Below are positions 25,722-34,685 of a DNA stretch of 64,000 nucleotides, in pieces. The DNA comes from Streptomyces sp. SID12488. Its GTDB lineage: Bacteria > Actinomycetota > Actinomycetes > Streptomycetales > Streptomycetaceae. The notes under the pieces were generated by a model. It searched no databases. It had not been told where the DNA came from and saw only the letters and a list, made by a program, of their open reading frames with translations. The stretch's first letter is position 1; each line of letters opens with the position of its first letter. The stretch is from assembly GCF_010548275.1 (NCBI RefSeq), contig NZ_JAAGLT010000003.1, forward strand, positions 310,001 to 374,000, in the 5' to 3' direction. A program made the translations under genes and the position numbers.

Positions 25722-26672
25722 TCACGTCCCGCTGGTGTCGTCGAACGTCCACACGGCACGGGCGCCCGGGCCGACGACCAGGGCCGAGTGGCCGAGCCGT
25801 TCCTTGTGCCGGTGGCTCACGGACCGGTTGAGGGACATCTCGACCCGCCGCACTCCCGCGTGTTCACGCGCGACGACGTCGTAGCGGATCGTGGTGCCGC
25901 CGCCCTTCGCGACGACGCCGCCGCCCGCCACCGACCGGACGGCGAAGCCGCCTGCCCGCAGCAGCGGCACCGTGGCGGCGAGGTCGCGTGCGGTGACCGC
26001 GAGGCGGACCGAGGTGATGTCCCGCATCAGGTGGTCGCGGTAGAGGTCGGGCAGATAGCGCTCCCGGCCGACGTCACCGGGGAAGGCGGCCGGTTCGGTG
26101 TTGCTGCGCGGGTCGGCGAAGTACTCGGGCGTGTACTCCATCGCCCAGGCGCCGTACGCGTCGCACTGGGCGGTGGTGAGGGCCGCGTCGAACCACGGCA
26201 CCGGGACGCCGTCGCCGAAGTCCCGTGTCTGCCGGAACAGGACCGGGTCGGTGACCCCGCCCGCCCGCAACCGCTCGATGACAGTGGCCAGATCGCCCAC
26301 CCGCTCGGTCGACAGGCCCGTTCCGGCGGAGCCGAGGGTGCTGTCCTGGCCGGGCAGGTCGCCGACGCCGAACAGTTCGAGGTAGGTCTCGCGGCCTGTC
26401 AGATACCGGCCGGTCCAGATCTCGCCGCCGGCCCCGGTCGTGGTGCGGACCTGGAAGTTGGCGAACCTCCGCAGATAGGCGGAATGCTCGATGGCGTCGG
26501 CGGTCTCCCGGTCGAACACCCCGTAGGCGTGGTTGTAGTAGAGCAACTGCCTTCCAGGCGACGGTGGTTGATTCTCCCGAGCGGGTGTCGCGCTCGCGGT
26601 ACCACCCTGCACCGTCGCCGTGAGGGCCATGGCGACGACCATGATCATCCATAGTTTCCTTCGAAGCAGCAT
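25722..26672 (-). CDS. Secreted DUF5829-family protein
   Basis: 316 residues with a signal peptide (RRKLWMIMVVAMALTATVQG, cleavage near ASA). The mature part begins LLYYNHAYGVFDRETADAIE and has RFANFQVRTTTGAGGEIWTG and YLELFG, motifs that recall the glyoxalase-like DUF5829 family of secreted actinobacterial proteins. A single free Cys occurs. No operon partner; it is followed on the same strand by nothing until the siderophore locus. Function unknown. Confidence 0.75.
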   Translation of the reverse strand: MLLRRKLWMIMVVAMALTATVQGGTASATPARENQPPSPGRQLLYYNHAYGVFDRETADAIEHSAYLRRFANFQVRTTTGAGGEIWTGRYLTGRETYLELFGVGDLPGQDSTLGSAGTGLSTERVGDLATVIERLRAGGVTDPVLFRQTRDFGDGVPVPWFDAALTTAQCDAYGAWAMEYTPEYFADPRSNTEPAAFPGDVGRERYLPDLYRDHLMRDITSVRLAVTARDLAATVPLLRAGGFAVRSVAGGGVVAKGGGTTIRYDVVAREHAGVRRVEMSLNRSVSHRHKERLGHSALVVGPGARAVWTFDDTSGT

Positions 26673-26849
26673 GTGGGTGATCGTAGGACCCGGGGTTTGT
26701 GTCTCCGTTTATTCCAGGGCGCCGTCCGCCGTCCTCCATGCGCCATCGCTCGCCCGCGACTTCGATCGACGGTGACGCACAATCGGTCGGCACAATGGGG
26801 CGGTGACGGGCGGTAAGGGCAGGAGGCACGGCGAAGCCGTACGGCCTGC

Positions 26850-27584
26850 TCAGGTGGTCGCGGTGCCGCCGAGGAGCACGAACGGGGCGCGGCCCTCACT
26901 GCCGTCCGGCAAGCGCCAGCCGGCGGTGACGTGCCCTCGGGCCTCGGTCGGGTCGAGGCCGGGGTCCTGCTGTTCCGGCTGCGCCAACTGTTCCGACCGC
27001 GTCGGCTGTTCCGGTGGGAGGACGCGGGTCACCTGAAGGGTCAGGGCGCTCCCCGGCTCGCCGCTGCCCGCCGTCACGGTCTCCACCACTACGACGGTGC
27101 CGTGCTCCCCATCGGTGACGGCAACGGACGCGACCTCGGCAGAGACCCCGGCCCCCGTGAAGCAACCGGTGACGGAGGGGTCGGGGGTGTCGCTCACGCC
27201 CTGTGCCTGCGCCTCGGCGCGGCCTTGGAGGAGCGCGAGCAACTGGCCGACGACCACCGGGTCGTGGGCCCCGTCGTAGAGCCAGCGCTTGCCCAGCACC
27301 CCGTGCTCGGACGTGCCCACGAGGGCCTCGTCGGCTGCTCCGTCGAGCGGCGCGCCCCGGTAGCCGAGCGGTACGTGATAGGAGACCGGCTGCTCGCCGG
27401 ACGTGTCCGTGACCACCATGAACTCGATACCCACCTCTCCTTCCGGATCATCGAGCCGAAAGCCCCCGGCTTTGCTCAACTCCGGCTCACGCGCCGCGCC
27501 GACATACCAGGGACGCGTGGGAAGCCAGGCCGTGAGCAGCTCCAGCTTGCCGGGGGACATGGTCGTGTGGTGGATGACAGCCAT
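26850..27584 (-). CDS. Maltokinase N-terminal cap-like domain protein
   Basis: 244 residues from ATG 27584. The start AVIHHTTMSPGKLELLTAWL followed by RPWYVG resembles the N-terminal cap of maltokinases and of stand-alone proteins once labelled 1,4-alpha-glucan branching. The region to about residue 190 matches that cap-like pattern (VSYHVPLGYRGAPLDGA, EHGVLGKRWLYDGAHDPV); no kinase catalytic domain follows, and the tail is a Pro/Gln-rich linker plus GWRLPDGSEGRAPFVLLG. It may bind sugar or nucleotide but its role is unknown. Confidence 0.72.
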   Translation of the reverse strand: MAVIHHTTMSPGKLELLTAWLPTRPWYVGAAREPELSKAGGFRLDDPEGEVGIEFMVVTDTSGEQPVSYHVPLGYRGAPLDGAADEALVGTSEHGVLGKRWLYDGAHDPVVVGQLLALLQGRAEAQAQGVSDTPDPSVTGCFTGAGVSAEVASVAVTDGEHGTVVVVETVTAGSGEPGSALTLQVTRVLPPEQPTRSEQLAQPEQQDPGLDPTEARGHVTAGWRLPDGSEGRAPFVLLGGTATT

Positions 27585-27724
27585 GCCTCGTGAACTTCTT
27601 CGCCGGACGGAAGATTCCGCGTGGCGACCACCACATCGAGGGCTCGCGAGGCCCCTTCCGCTGGCCCGACCCAATCAAACGGTCCGGGGCAGTTGGTGCG
27701 CATCGCCGTCTTCTCGGGTTGATC

Positions 27725-28425
27725 TCAGGCCGGTGCTGTACCCGTTGGCCCGGGCTTGGTTGCCTTGACTGCCAGGACGATCGGGGTCGGTGCCCCGTCC
27801 TCGGCGAACCGGTCGAGCTTCAGACCGGCGTCGAGGAACGCGTGCAACAGTTCGGGAAGTGGGCGGTGCATGGCGCCCACCTTGTCGCGCACCCCCTTGT
27901 TCGTCCAGGACTCCTTCGTCCAGTAGCCGCTGTCGAGGTAGCCAGGGTGGATCACCACTGCTTCCGGGTCGCTGAAGTCGGCGAATCCGCCGCAGAAGCT
28001 GGGGTGGACGCCGATGTGCACGAACGTGCCGCCCGGCTGGAGGACCCGCGCGGCCTCACGTAACACCGCCGGATATCCGGGCATGTCCGTGTGGACCATC
28101 ATCGCGATCACGGCTGGAACGGACTCGTCCCGCAGGGGCAGCTGCTCGGCATCGGCCTGGGCGACCGGCAGCCGTTCGTGGCCGTGGGCCAGCATCCGCC
28201 CGGAGAGGTCGATACCCACCGGTGTCCAGCCCAGTTCGCGCACCAGAGCCGCGTGGACGCCCGTACCGCAGCCGATCTCCAGGCAGGTGCCACCGCCTTC
28301 ACCTTCACCGAGCAGGTCACGCAGGAGGCCGCCCAGGCTCAGAGGGTGGCCGTCTCCTGGGGTCTGGCGAGAAACTCCGTCTCGTACCAGTCCGCGATCT
28401 CGTCGTATGCCGCTGTCGGCGCCAT
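27725..28425 (-). pseudogene. SAM-dependent methyltransferase, frameshifted
   Basis: A class I methyltransferase split by a -1 shift. From ATG 28425 the product reads MAPTAAYDEIADWYETEFLA and stops at TGA 28341-28339 after 28 codons. From about 28342 the next frame continues CLEIGCGTGVHAALVRELGW (SAM-binding motif I), IDLSGRML, QADAEQLPLRDESV and a C-terminal WTNKGVRDKVGAMHRPLPEL, to the stop at 27725. One missing base near 28336-28345 explains both. The downstream part could be expressed from GTG 28243 but would lack motif I. Either a recent pseudogene or an assembly error. Confidence 0.8.
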
Positions 28426-28759
28426 CGGTTCCTCCGACACGTCGTGGTCATTCCTCCGGAGACTGCCCGCCCAGGCCACCGCTGCCCGGGATTCCGCCCG
28501 AGGCGGAACTGCCCGGTTTCACGCGTGCCGCCCGGGCAGGACATCGCACCGCGGAAGGCGACAGTTCGGGTCCTGCGGCCCAGCACGGCTCTGGTTACTG
28601 CCCAGTCATGTTGACCTGCGGCTATGGCGGGGTGGGCCGCCTTTGGTGAGTGGATATGCGAGACGGTGATTGCTGGGTAGAGTCGTCTGGTTACAACTGG
28701 TTGTGGGGACAACCAAAGTGTTTCCCGGCTGCCAATGTCCTGGGGAGGGCCTGCAGCAC
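28426..28759. other. Non-coding gap between divergent methyltransferase and Mrr-TerD gene
   Basis: No credible gene or RNA seen. A hairpin TGGTTGT-GGGG-ACAACCA (28698-28715) lies 45 bases before the Mrr-TerD start and may be operator or leader structure. The rest has no clear promoter hexamers. Confidence 0.5.
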
Positions 28760-30823
28760 ATGAGTCGTCGCTCTACTGGTTCTGTCGGCGTCTGGGCCGA
28801 GATGCAACGGCAGCAGCAGCGCCAGCTGGAAGCCGCGGCCAGACGGCAGAGGCAGGAAGCACAACAGGCGCGGGCCTACCAGAGGCGAGCCGCCCAGAGC
28901 CACCGCGAGTACCGCCAGGCAGACGCGCAGCGTCGCACGGAGGAACTGGACGTACAGGTCGCGTCACTGCAGGCTCTTCTCGCCGTCGGTTGCGGGGCCC
29001 CGGCGTTCAGTGCGGCGGCACTCATGCGGGCCGAGACGGTCCAGCCCTACTCCGCCGGGTCGTTGGCCTATGCCCTGCCCATGCCCAGCCCGGATCAGTA
29101 CCAGGCACAGGGTGGCTGGACGGCGAGCCGTCGCGCGCAGGCGCAGGCCGAGGCGCGGGCGCGCTTCGAGCGGGACTGGCAGGCCGCACAGGCCGCGGAA
29201 GCTCAACGCCAGCAGCAACTCGCCGTATCCCAGAGGGAGTACCAGCAGTGGGCGAGTACTCAGCTGGCAGAGGTCCGTCGACACAATGCCGGCATTCGTG
29301 AGGTGACCGAAGGCGTCAGACGGGGAGACCCCGGTTCGGTGGTCGAGTACTTCTCCGCCGCTCTCTATTCGTCGGGCGCGTGGCCCGAGGACTTCCCCCG
29401 CCACGTGTCGGCGGCGTACGACCCGGCGGCCCGACAGCTGGTTCTTGACTGGGAGTTGCCCGGATACGCCGTGGTCCCCGAAGCGAAGTCCGTGCGGTAT
29501 ATGTCCTCCCTCGACCAGGACAAGGAATCCCCGCGCCCGGTGAGCCAGCGCCGCGCCCTGTACAGGGAGGTTCTCGCGCAGTGCGTACTGCTCGTCCTGC
29601 ACGAGCTTTTCGCCGCGGACGAGCTGGGCGTGCTGGAGTCGGTGTCCTTGAACGGGTTCGTGGACGAGCACGACCCGACGACGGGCCAACGCGGCCACAT
29701 CTTCCTCGTGACGGCGATGGCCTCGGGGTCGTCGTTCCGCGCGTTGCATCTGGCCCAGGTGGACGCGGTCAGCTGCCTGACCGACGGACTACGAGGGCAA
29801 CTCTCGGCGCGGCCGGACCAACTCGCCACCGTACGGCCGAGTCGGCGGCCGCAGGATGTCGGCAATCGCGTTGTTGCCCATGGCGGCGATGACGAACCCG
29901 ATCTGTTCGCCATGGATCCGATCGCGTTCGAGGATCTCGTGGCCGATCTCTTCCGGGCCATGGGCATGCAGGCGGTGACCACGCAGCGCTCGAACGACGG
30001 CGGTGTGGATGTCAACGCGCTTGATCCGACACCGATTCGCGGCGGCAAGATCGTCGTGCAGGTGAAGCGCTACCGCAACACGGTGCCACCCACCGCTGTG
30101 CGTGACCTCTACGGCACCGTCCAGGACGCCGGCGCCAACAAGGGCGTCCTCGTGACGACTTCAGGGTTCGGCCCCGGCTCACATACCTTCGCCAACGGCA
30201 AACCCCTGGAACTGATCTCAGGAGCCGAGCTCGTCGACCTGCTGCACCGTCATGGGCTGCGTGGGCGACTGGGCGAGGGGGGTGGACGCCCGACAGCGGC
30301 GGGACCGACGCCCGTAGGGCCCGTCACACAGCTGCCCGCCGACTACAACATCCTGGGCATGTCGTGGACCGGAAGCGTCGCCCTGGACGTGTGCGCTCTC
30401 GTCTGCCGTGGCAACAGTGTGCTCAGCGATGATCACTTCGTCTTCTTCAACAACCACCAGACACCTGACGGCGCGGTGCGAGCTCTTCCCGCCGCCGCAC
30501 CGGACAAAGCCGCGATCTGTGTGACCTTCGACGGGCTGCCGGAGGACGCGGACCGGTTCGTGCTCGTGGCCGCCATCGACCCAGAGGTGAATCCGGACGC
30601 CGACCTGTCCGGTTTCACGGACGCGTGCATCCGGCTCCTCGATCCAGGGATGACCGAACTGGGACGCCTTGAGGTCTCCGACGGTCGGCCTGGTGAGACT
30701 GCCCTGGTGCTTGGTTCCTTCCGCCGAAGGTCCAACGGGGACTGGGACTTCGTGCTCGGAGGCAAGGGCTACAGGGGCGGTCTCGAGGAACTCGTGCAGG
30801 ACTTCGGCATCGTGGTGGAGTAG
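28760..30823 (+). CDS. Coiled-coil, Mrr-type restriction endonuclease and TerD fusion protein
   Basis: 687 residues from ATG 28760 (GGGGAGGG ten bases upstream). Residues about 14-75 and 125-190 are Gln/Arg/Ala-rich predicted coiled coils. Residues 215-370 form an unassigned alpha/beta region. Residues 385-505 are an Mrr_cat PD-(D/E)XK nuclease: E391 (FEDLV), D417 (DGGVDV), Q434-V-K436 (QVKRY), then GVLVTTSGFG. Residues about 529-687 are a TerD domain (SWTGSVALDVCALV, DHFVFFNN, GLPEDADRFVLVAAI). The acidic calcium loop of classical TerD is missing. Nuclease-TerD links were noted in comparative work on Ter stress/antiviral systems. A monocistronic defence or stress nuclease is inferred. Confidence 0.85.
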   Translation: MSRRSTGSVGVWAEMQRQQQRQLEAAARRQRQEAQQARAYQRRAAQSHREYRQADAQRRTEELDVQVASLQALLAVGCGAPAFSAAALMRAETVQPYSAGSLAYALPMPSPDQYQAQGGWTASRRAQAQAEARARFERDWQAAQAAEAQRQQQLAVSQREYQQWASTQLAEVRRHNAGIREVTEGVRRGDPGSVVEYFSAALYSSGAWPEDFPRHVSAAYDPAARQLVLDWELPGYAVVPEAKSVRYMSSLDQDKESPRPVSQRRALYREVLAQCVLLVLHELFAADELGVLESVSLNGFVDEHDPTTGQRGHIFLVTAMASGSSFRALHLAQVDAVSCLTDGLRGQLSARPDQLATVRPSRRPQDVGNRVVAHGGDDEPDLFAMDPIAFEDLVADLFRAMGMQAVTTQRSNDGGVDVNALDPTPIRGGKIVVQVKRYRNTVPPTAVRDLYGTVQDAGANKGVLVTTSGFGPGSHTFANGKPLELISGAELVDLLHRHGLRGRLGEGGGRPTAAGPTPVGPVTQLPADYNILGMSWTGSVALDVCALVCRGNSVLSDDHFVFFNNHQTPDGAVRALPAAAPDKAAICVTFDGLPEDADRFVLVAAIDPEVNPDADLSGFTDACIRLLDPGMTELGRLEVSDGRPGETALVLGSFRRRSNGDWDFVLGGKGYRGGLEELVQDFGIVVE

Positions 30824-31261
30824 GGCCGCCGGGGGTCCGCACACTCCTGCGGCCCGCCGCGCCCGGTTGTCCGGACGGTCGGTCGCGCGGCCCCGGTGCG
30901 CGGCGGCCTGCCCGGTCATGTGCCCCACAGGCCCTCGTCGAGTCAAACCCGTACGGCGATACTCGCTACTCGTGAGACGTGATGATCTCCGCCGGGCAGT
31001 CCCGCCAACCGGGGACCCGTGGTCGTCACGCTCAACCAGGCCGTGATGCGCACGAGTTGTTCATGTTCTCGTTGCTGATCCTCACACGACGGCGCGGGGC
31101 TGAGGGTGCGGGATCAATTACCGTGCGCGGAAGGCCGACGAACCGCGCAGTCCCGGCTCAGGGACCTGCGTGACATCCGTGCCGCACCCACGACCTGGTT
31201 CAGATCTCAAAGTTCAGCGTTCAGCGTTCAGAGTTCAAAAAACGTTCTGGAGACAAGCTCG
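30824..31261. other. Gap upstream of DUF3455 gene
   Basis: 438 bases without a convincing gene. It contains a GTCCC...GGGAC hairpin near 31150 and, at its right end, four heptamer repeats (31212-31239). No tRNA or riboswitch recognised. The short open frames here have poor codon bias. Confidence 0.5.
31212..31239. repeat. Four tandem GTTCAGC heptamers
   Basis: GTTCAGC, GTTCAGC, GTTCAGA, GTTCAAA in immediate succession, 23 bases before the DUF3455 start codon. Probably slippage-prone leader sequence. Confidence 0.8.
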
Positions 31262-31813
31262 ATGAAACTCGCCAAGCGTCTCATCCTCACCACCACCGCT
31301 CTCACCGCCGTGGCAGCCGGAACCCTCCTGAGTGCGACCGTCGGTCAGGCGGCAACCGTGCAGTCCGCCCGCCACGGCGTCGACGCTCCCGCCGCGCTGA
31401 AGGTTCCCGACGGCAACCGGCTGACCGGTGTCTTCTCCGCCGCAGGTGTCCAGACCTACACCTGCACCGACGGCGTCTGGAAGCTGCTGGAGCCCGCGGC
31501 CACTCTCTGGGCCAAGAACGACCGCTCCCACCGCACGGTGGCCCTCCACTCCCGTGGCCCCGTCTGGGTTTCGACGGTGGACGGCAGCGCGGTCAACGCC
31601 GCCGCCATCGCCAACTCGCCCAAGACCGGCACGATCCCGGAGCTCCTCCTGCAGTCCACCGCCACCCGGGGCACCGGCGTCTTCGCGGGCGTCTCCTACA
31701 TCCAGCGCCTCAACACCCACGGCGGCGTCGCCCCCGCGACCACCTGCACCGGCACCGACCAGGTGAGCGTTCCGTACTCCGCGACGTACACGTTCTACAA
31801 GCCCGCCAAGTAG
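31262..31813 (+). CDS. Secreted DUF3455-family protein
   Basis: 183 residues from ATG 31262 after CTGGAGACAAGCTCG. The signal peptide (MKLAKRLILTTTALTAVAAG) ends near GQA-ATV. The mature domain has VPDGNRLTGVFSAAGVQTYTC and WVSTVDGSAVNAAAIA and a final STATRGTGVFAGVSYIQRLN, matching the DUF3455 pattern of small exported proteins; two cysteines (YTC, TTC) may pair. No function known. Heptamer repeats lie in the leader. Confidence 0.78.
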   Translation: MKLAKRLILTTTALTAVAAGTLLSATVGQAATVQSARHGVDAPAALKVPDGNRLTGVFSAAGVQTYTCTDGVWKLLEPAATLWAKNDRSHRTVALHSRGPVWVSTVDGSAVNAAAIANSPKTGTIPELLLQSTATRGTGVFAGVSYIQRLNTHGGVAPATTCTGTDQVSVPYSATYTFYKPAK

Positions 31814-32144
31814 TCACGGACCGTCAACTGCCTTGATTTCAGGGGCAGAAGTGACGTGAAGCGACTGCCCCCGGTAGCGTCAGGCGCCGGGGACAGTCGT
31901 GTCACCTCAACGCGTATCGCGCGCTCCTCGATTCCGCTCTCGGCAACGAGATCGGCGTCCTGGAGCAACGGCGGAAGGTGTCCGCCCCGGGGACTCGATC
32001 GGCATTCTCCGTCACGGTCAGCGGGACGCCGGCCGTGTGAGCAGGTGATCCTCGCTGTGCACCGATCGCCATTTCCAGAACCGTCAGCCCGCAGCCCACC
32101 GGAGACGGTGAGCGCGAGCGCGGCCGAGTCGCACACGCATACCC
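31814..32144. other. Convergent gap, DUF3455 / AI-2E transporter
   Basis: 331 bases between convergent genes. A minus-strand frame here reads like a coding remnant (LLQDADLVAESGIEERAIRV), but it has no start and no recognised family. No clear terminator seen. Confidence 0.4.
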
Positions 32145-33260
32145 CTAGGACGGAACAGCGGCGCCGGCCTCTGACTCGTCGGTCCCCGGGTCCTGTGACG
32201 GTTCGCGGAGCTGCTCGCGCACGTAGTTCCAGACCACCGCGATCAGCGCGGCGATCGGTACCGCGAGCAGACTGCCCACGATGCCGGCCAGGCTGCCGCC
32301 CAACGTCACCGCCAGCAGGATCGCCCCCGCGTGGAGGCCGAGCCCACGACTCTGGATCATGGGCTGGAACACGTTGCCCTCCAGCTGCTGCACCACGACG
32401 ATGATGGCCAGCACGATCAGCGCGTCCGTCAGGCCGTTGGAGACCAGCGCGATGAGAACCGCGACGAAACCGGCGAACAGGGCACCGATGATCGGCACGA
32501 ACGCGGAGACGAAGGTCAGCACCGCCAGCGGGAGCACCAGCGGTACCCCGAGAATCCACAGTCCCAGGCCGATCAGGACGGCGTCGAGCAGGCCGACGAC
32601 CGCCTGAGAACGTACGAACGCTCCCAGGGTGTCCCAGCCGCGCGCGGCCACGGTCGGGACGTCGGTGGCGAGCCGACCGGGCAGTTGATGGGCGAGCCAC
32701 GGCAGGAACCGCGGGCCGTCCTTGAGGAAGAAGAACATCAGGAAGAGGGCCAGGACAGCGGTGACCAGGCCGTTCACCACGGTGCTCACTCCCGTGACGG
32801 CAACGCCGACCACGCTGCCCAGACCGTCCTGCGCGCGGGAGACCGCGGTGTCGAAGGCCTTGTCGATCTCGGCGTCACCGATGTTCAACGGCGGCCCGGC
32901 GGCCCACTCGCGCAACTTCTGGATGCCTTCGACCACACCGTCGGTCAGGTCGCCGGACTGGGATGCCACCGGTACCGCGATCAGTGCCACGAAGCCCAGG
33001 GCGACCAGGAGGAACAGCACAGTCACGGTAGACGCGGCCAGGGCGGGTTTCCATCCGTGACGACGCAGGAAGCGGGTCGGCGGCCAGGTCAGTGTGGTCA
33101 GGAGCAGGCCGACCACGAGCGGCCAGACGATCGACCACATCCGGCCCAGGATCCACAGAGTCACCGCGAGCATCAGCAGGATGAGCAGCAGCTCGCCGGA
33201 GGCACGCGCCGTCGTGCGGAGCGCGGCGCGGGTTTTTGTGGAACTCAACGAGGCAGTCAC
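32145..33260 (-). CDS. AI-2E family transporter (UPF0118)
   Basis: 371 residues with about seven to eight helices in the usual layout: two N-terminal hairpins, an external helical domain (about 110-160), then helices with the conserved FPIIG-like segment VSAFVPIIGALFAGFVAVLI and QQLEGNVFQPMIQSRGLGLH. The family includes the E. coli AI-2 exporter TqsA and Na+(Li+)/H+ antiporters, so substrate is open. An HxlR regulator lies 83 bases upstream on the same strand. Confidence 0.92.
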   Translation of the reverse strand: MTASLSSTKTRAALRTTARASGELLLILLMLAVTLWILGRMWSIVWPLVVGLLLTTLTWPPTRFLRRHGWKPALAASTVTVLFLLVALGFVALIAVPVASQSGDLTDGVVEGIQKLREWAAGPPLNIGDAEIDKAFDTAVSRAQDGLGSVVGVAVTGVSTVVNGLVTAVLALFLMFFFLKDGPRFLPWLAHQLPGRLATDVPTVAARGWDTLGAFVRSQAVVGLLDAVLIGLGLWILGVPLVLPLAVLTFVSAFVPIIGALFAGFVAVLIALVSNGLTDALIVLAIIVVVQQLEGNVFQPMIQSRGLGLHAGAILLAVTLGGSLAGIVGSLLAVPIAALIAVVWNYVREQLREPSQDPGTDESEAGAAVPS

Positions 33261-33343
33261 GGATGCACCCTATGGTTACTCACGTCACACGGATATGGCT
33301 GATCACGGTGTGCCTACCCCGGCGCACGAGAGATACCGGAGGA

Positions 33344-33721
33344 TCACCGATCTTCTGGGGTACCGCTCTCCCGGGCCTCAAGAAGCTCGTCGGCGTGATC
33401 GAGTGCCCAGCGGCCGAGTACCGCCATCGGGCCCTCGACCAGACTCCGTCCCAAGCCGGTCAGGGCGTACTCGACGCGAGGCGGCGCCTCGGCGTGTGCG
33501 TGGCGGTCGAGCAGGCCGGCGGCGAGCAGCCGGTGCAGGGACTCGGTGAGCACCTTGTCGCTGATGCCGCCGATCGCGGTGCGCAGCTCACGGCGTCGGC
33601 GCGGCCCCAGGCGAAGAGCCGCCAGCACCACGGGATCCCAGGTGTGGGTGAAGAGATCGGTGGCCGCGCGCAGACGGCAGTCGGCGACGAAATCGAGGCA
33701 GTGGGCGTCGTGATCAGTCAT
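33344..33721 (-). CDS. HxlR-family transcriptional regulator
   Basis: 125 residues from ATG 33721 (GGCGGCGAG upstream). HxlR winged helix: CRLRAATDLFTHTWDPVVL, RRRELRTAIGGISDKVLTES and LEAAGLLDR-like wing region PPRVEYALTGLGRSL. Members are often redox- or aldehyde-sensing repressors of a divergent oxidoreductase, which matches the divergent Rossmann gene here. An 18-bp perfect palindrome sits 28 bases before the start. Confidence 0.9.
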   Translation of the reverse strand: MTDHDAHCLDFVADCRLRAATDLFTHTWDPVVLAALRLGPRRRRELRTAIGGISDKVLTESLHRLLAAGLLDRHAHAEAPPRVEYALTGLGRSLVEGPMAVLGRWALDHADELLEARESGTPEDR

Positions 33722-33748
33722 CTCGCCGCCCATCATGCGGTGTTGGTC

Positions 33749-33766
33749 ACGCACCGATCGGTGCGT
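33749..33766. promoter_or_regulatory. 18-bp perfect palindrome, probable HxlR operator
   Basis: ACGCACCGATCGGTGCGT is fully symmetrical and central in the 101-base spacer between the HxlR gene and the divergent oxidoreductase, so it would control both. Confidence 0.8.
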
Positions 33767-33822
33767 AACGCCCTGCATACCTTGCCTACCCAACCAATCA
33801 CGGTTCGAGAGGCAGTGAGGCA

Positions 33823-34521
33823 GTGACGATGCGCATCGGGATCCTGGGAACAGGGACACTCGCGGCGGCCCTGGGTGAGGGCTGGGCACGGGCGGGGCAT
33901 GAGGTGGTGATCGGCGGGCGGTCGCAGGTGAAGGCGGAGAGGCTTGCCGAGCGGCTGGGGCACGGTGTGCTCGCCGTCCCACCGCGTGAGGTGGTCACCG
34001 GGCGCGATGCGGTGCTGCTCGCCGTGTCCTGGGACGGTGTCGAGGGGACGCTGAAACTGGCGGGCGCGGCAGACGGCGTACTCGACGGGACGCCGTTGAT
34101 CGATCCCACGAACGCCGTGGCACATGGTGTCGGCACTCTGCTCACCGGAGAGGGCGAGTCGATGGCCGGACGGATCGCCGGGCTCGCTCCAGGCGCGCGG
34201 GTAGTGAAGGCGTTCCACCTCTTTCCCGCCGCCCGGTGGACGAGCCCGCCCGACGACGGCCACTCCCGTGTGACGGTGGCGATGTGCGGCGACGATGCGA
34301 CGGCACTCGACGTCGTCGGCGAGCTGGTCCGTGACGTCGGCGGGATCCCGGCGACTCTGGGGGCGCTGGACCGCGTCCGACAGTTGGAGGAGGTGGCGGG
34401 TTTCGTCATCGGCCTGGCCTTCGCGGGCTTCGACCCCAACTCCGCCATCCCCCAGGTCCCCTCAGTCCCCTCAGTCTCCTCAGTCCCCTCGGACGACAGC
34501 CCCGCCAGCTCACAGGGGTAG
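33823..34521 (+). CDS. NADPH-dependent F420 reductase-like oxidoreductase
   Basis: 232 residues. Rossmann motif [27 protein letters not shown] at the cofactor-specificity strand, [15 protein letters not shown] and VVKAFHLF. The protein belongs to the NADP-oxidoreductase coenzyme-F420-dependent family but may act on another substrate. The tail is a short Pro/Ser/Val repeat ([13 protein letters not shown]). GTG 33823 or ATG 33829 could start it. Divergent from the HxlR gene and likely its main target. Confidence 0.85.
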   Translation: MTMRIGILGTGTLAAALGEGWARAGHEVVIGGRSQVKAERLAERLGHGVLAVPPREVVTGRDAVLLAVSWDGVEGTLKLAGAADGVLDGTPLIDPTNAVAHGVGTLLTGEGESMAGRIAGLAPGARVVKAFHLFPAARWTSPPDDGHSRVTVAMCGDDATALDVVGELVRDVGGIPATLGALDRVRQLEEVAGFVIGLAFAGFDPNSAIPQVPSVPSVSSVPSDDSPASSQG

Positions 34522-34685
34522 CCGTGTCCCTGCCTCCAGCGCCGGCGCGACTACCGCAGGGGCGGTTGGCCGGGCACGGAATTGCCTGGAACCCTCGCGC
34601 GTTGAGGCAGGTGGGCATGGGATGCCGGTGGTGGGCGAGCCGAGCAGCCCGAGTGACCGAGCCGACAGAAATTGGAGGGGCCTCG

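Noticed and set aside
31902..32099. 65-codon minus-strand frame
   Set aside because: No start context, no family, weak codon bias; at best a remnant.
34440..34490. Pro-Ser-Val repeats as a separate small gene
   Set aside because: They form the in-frame tail of the F420-reductase-like protein.
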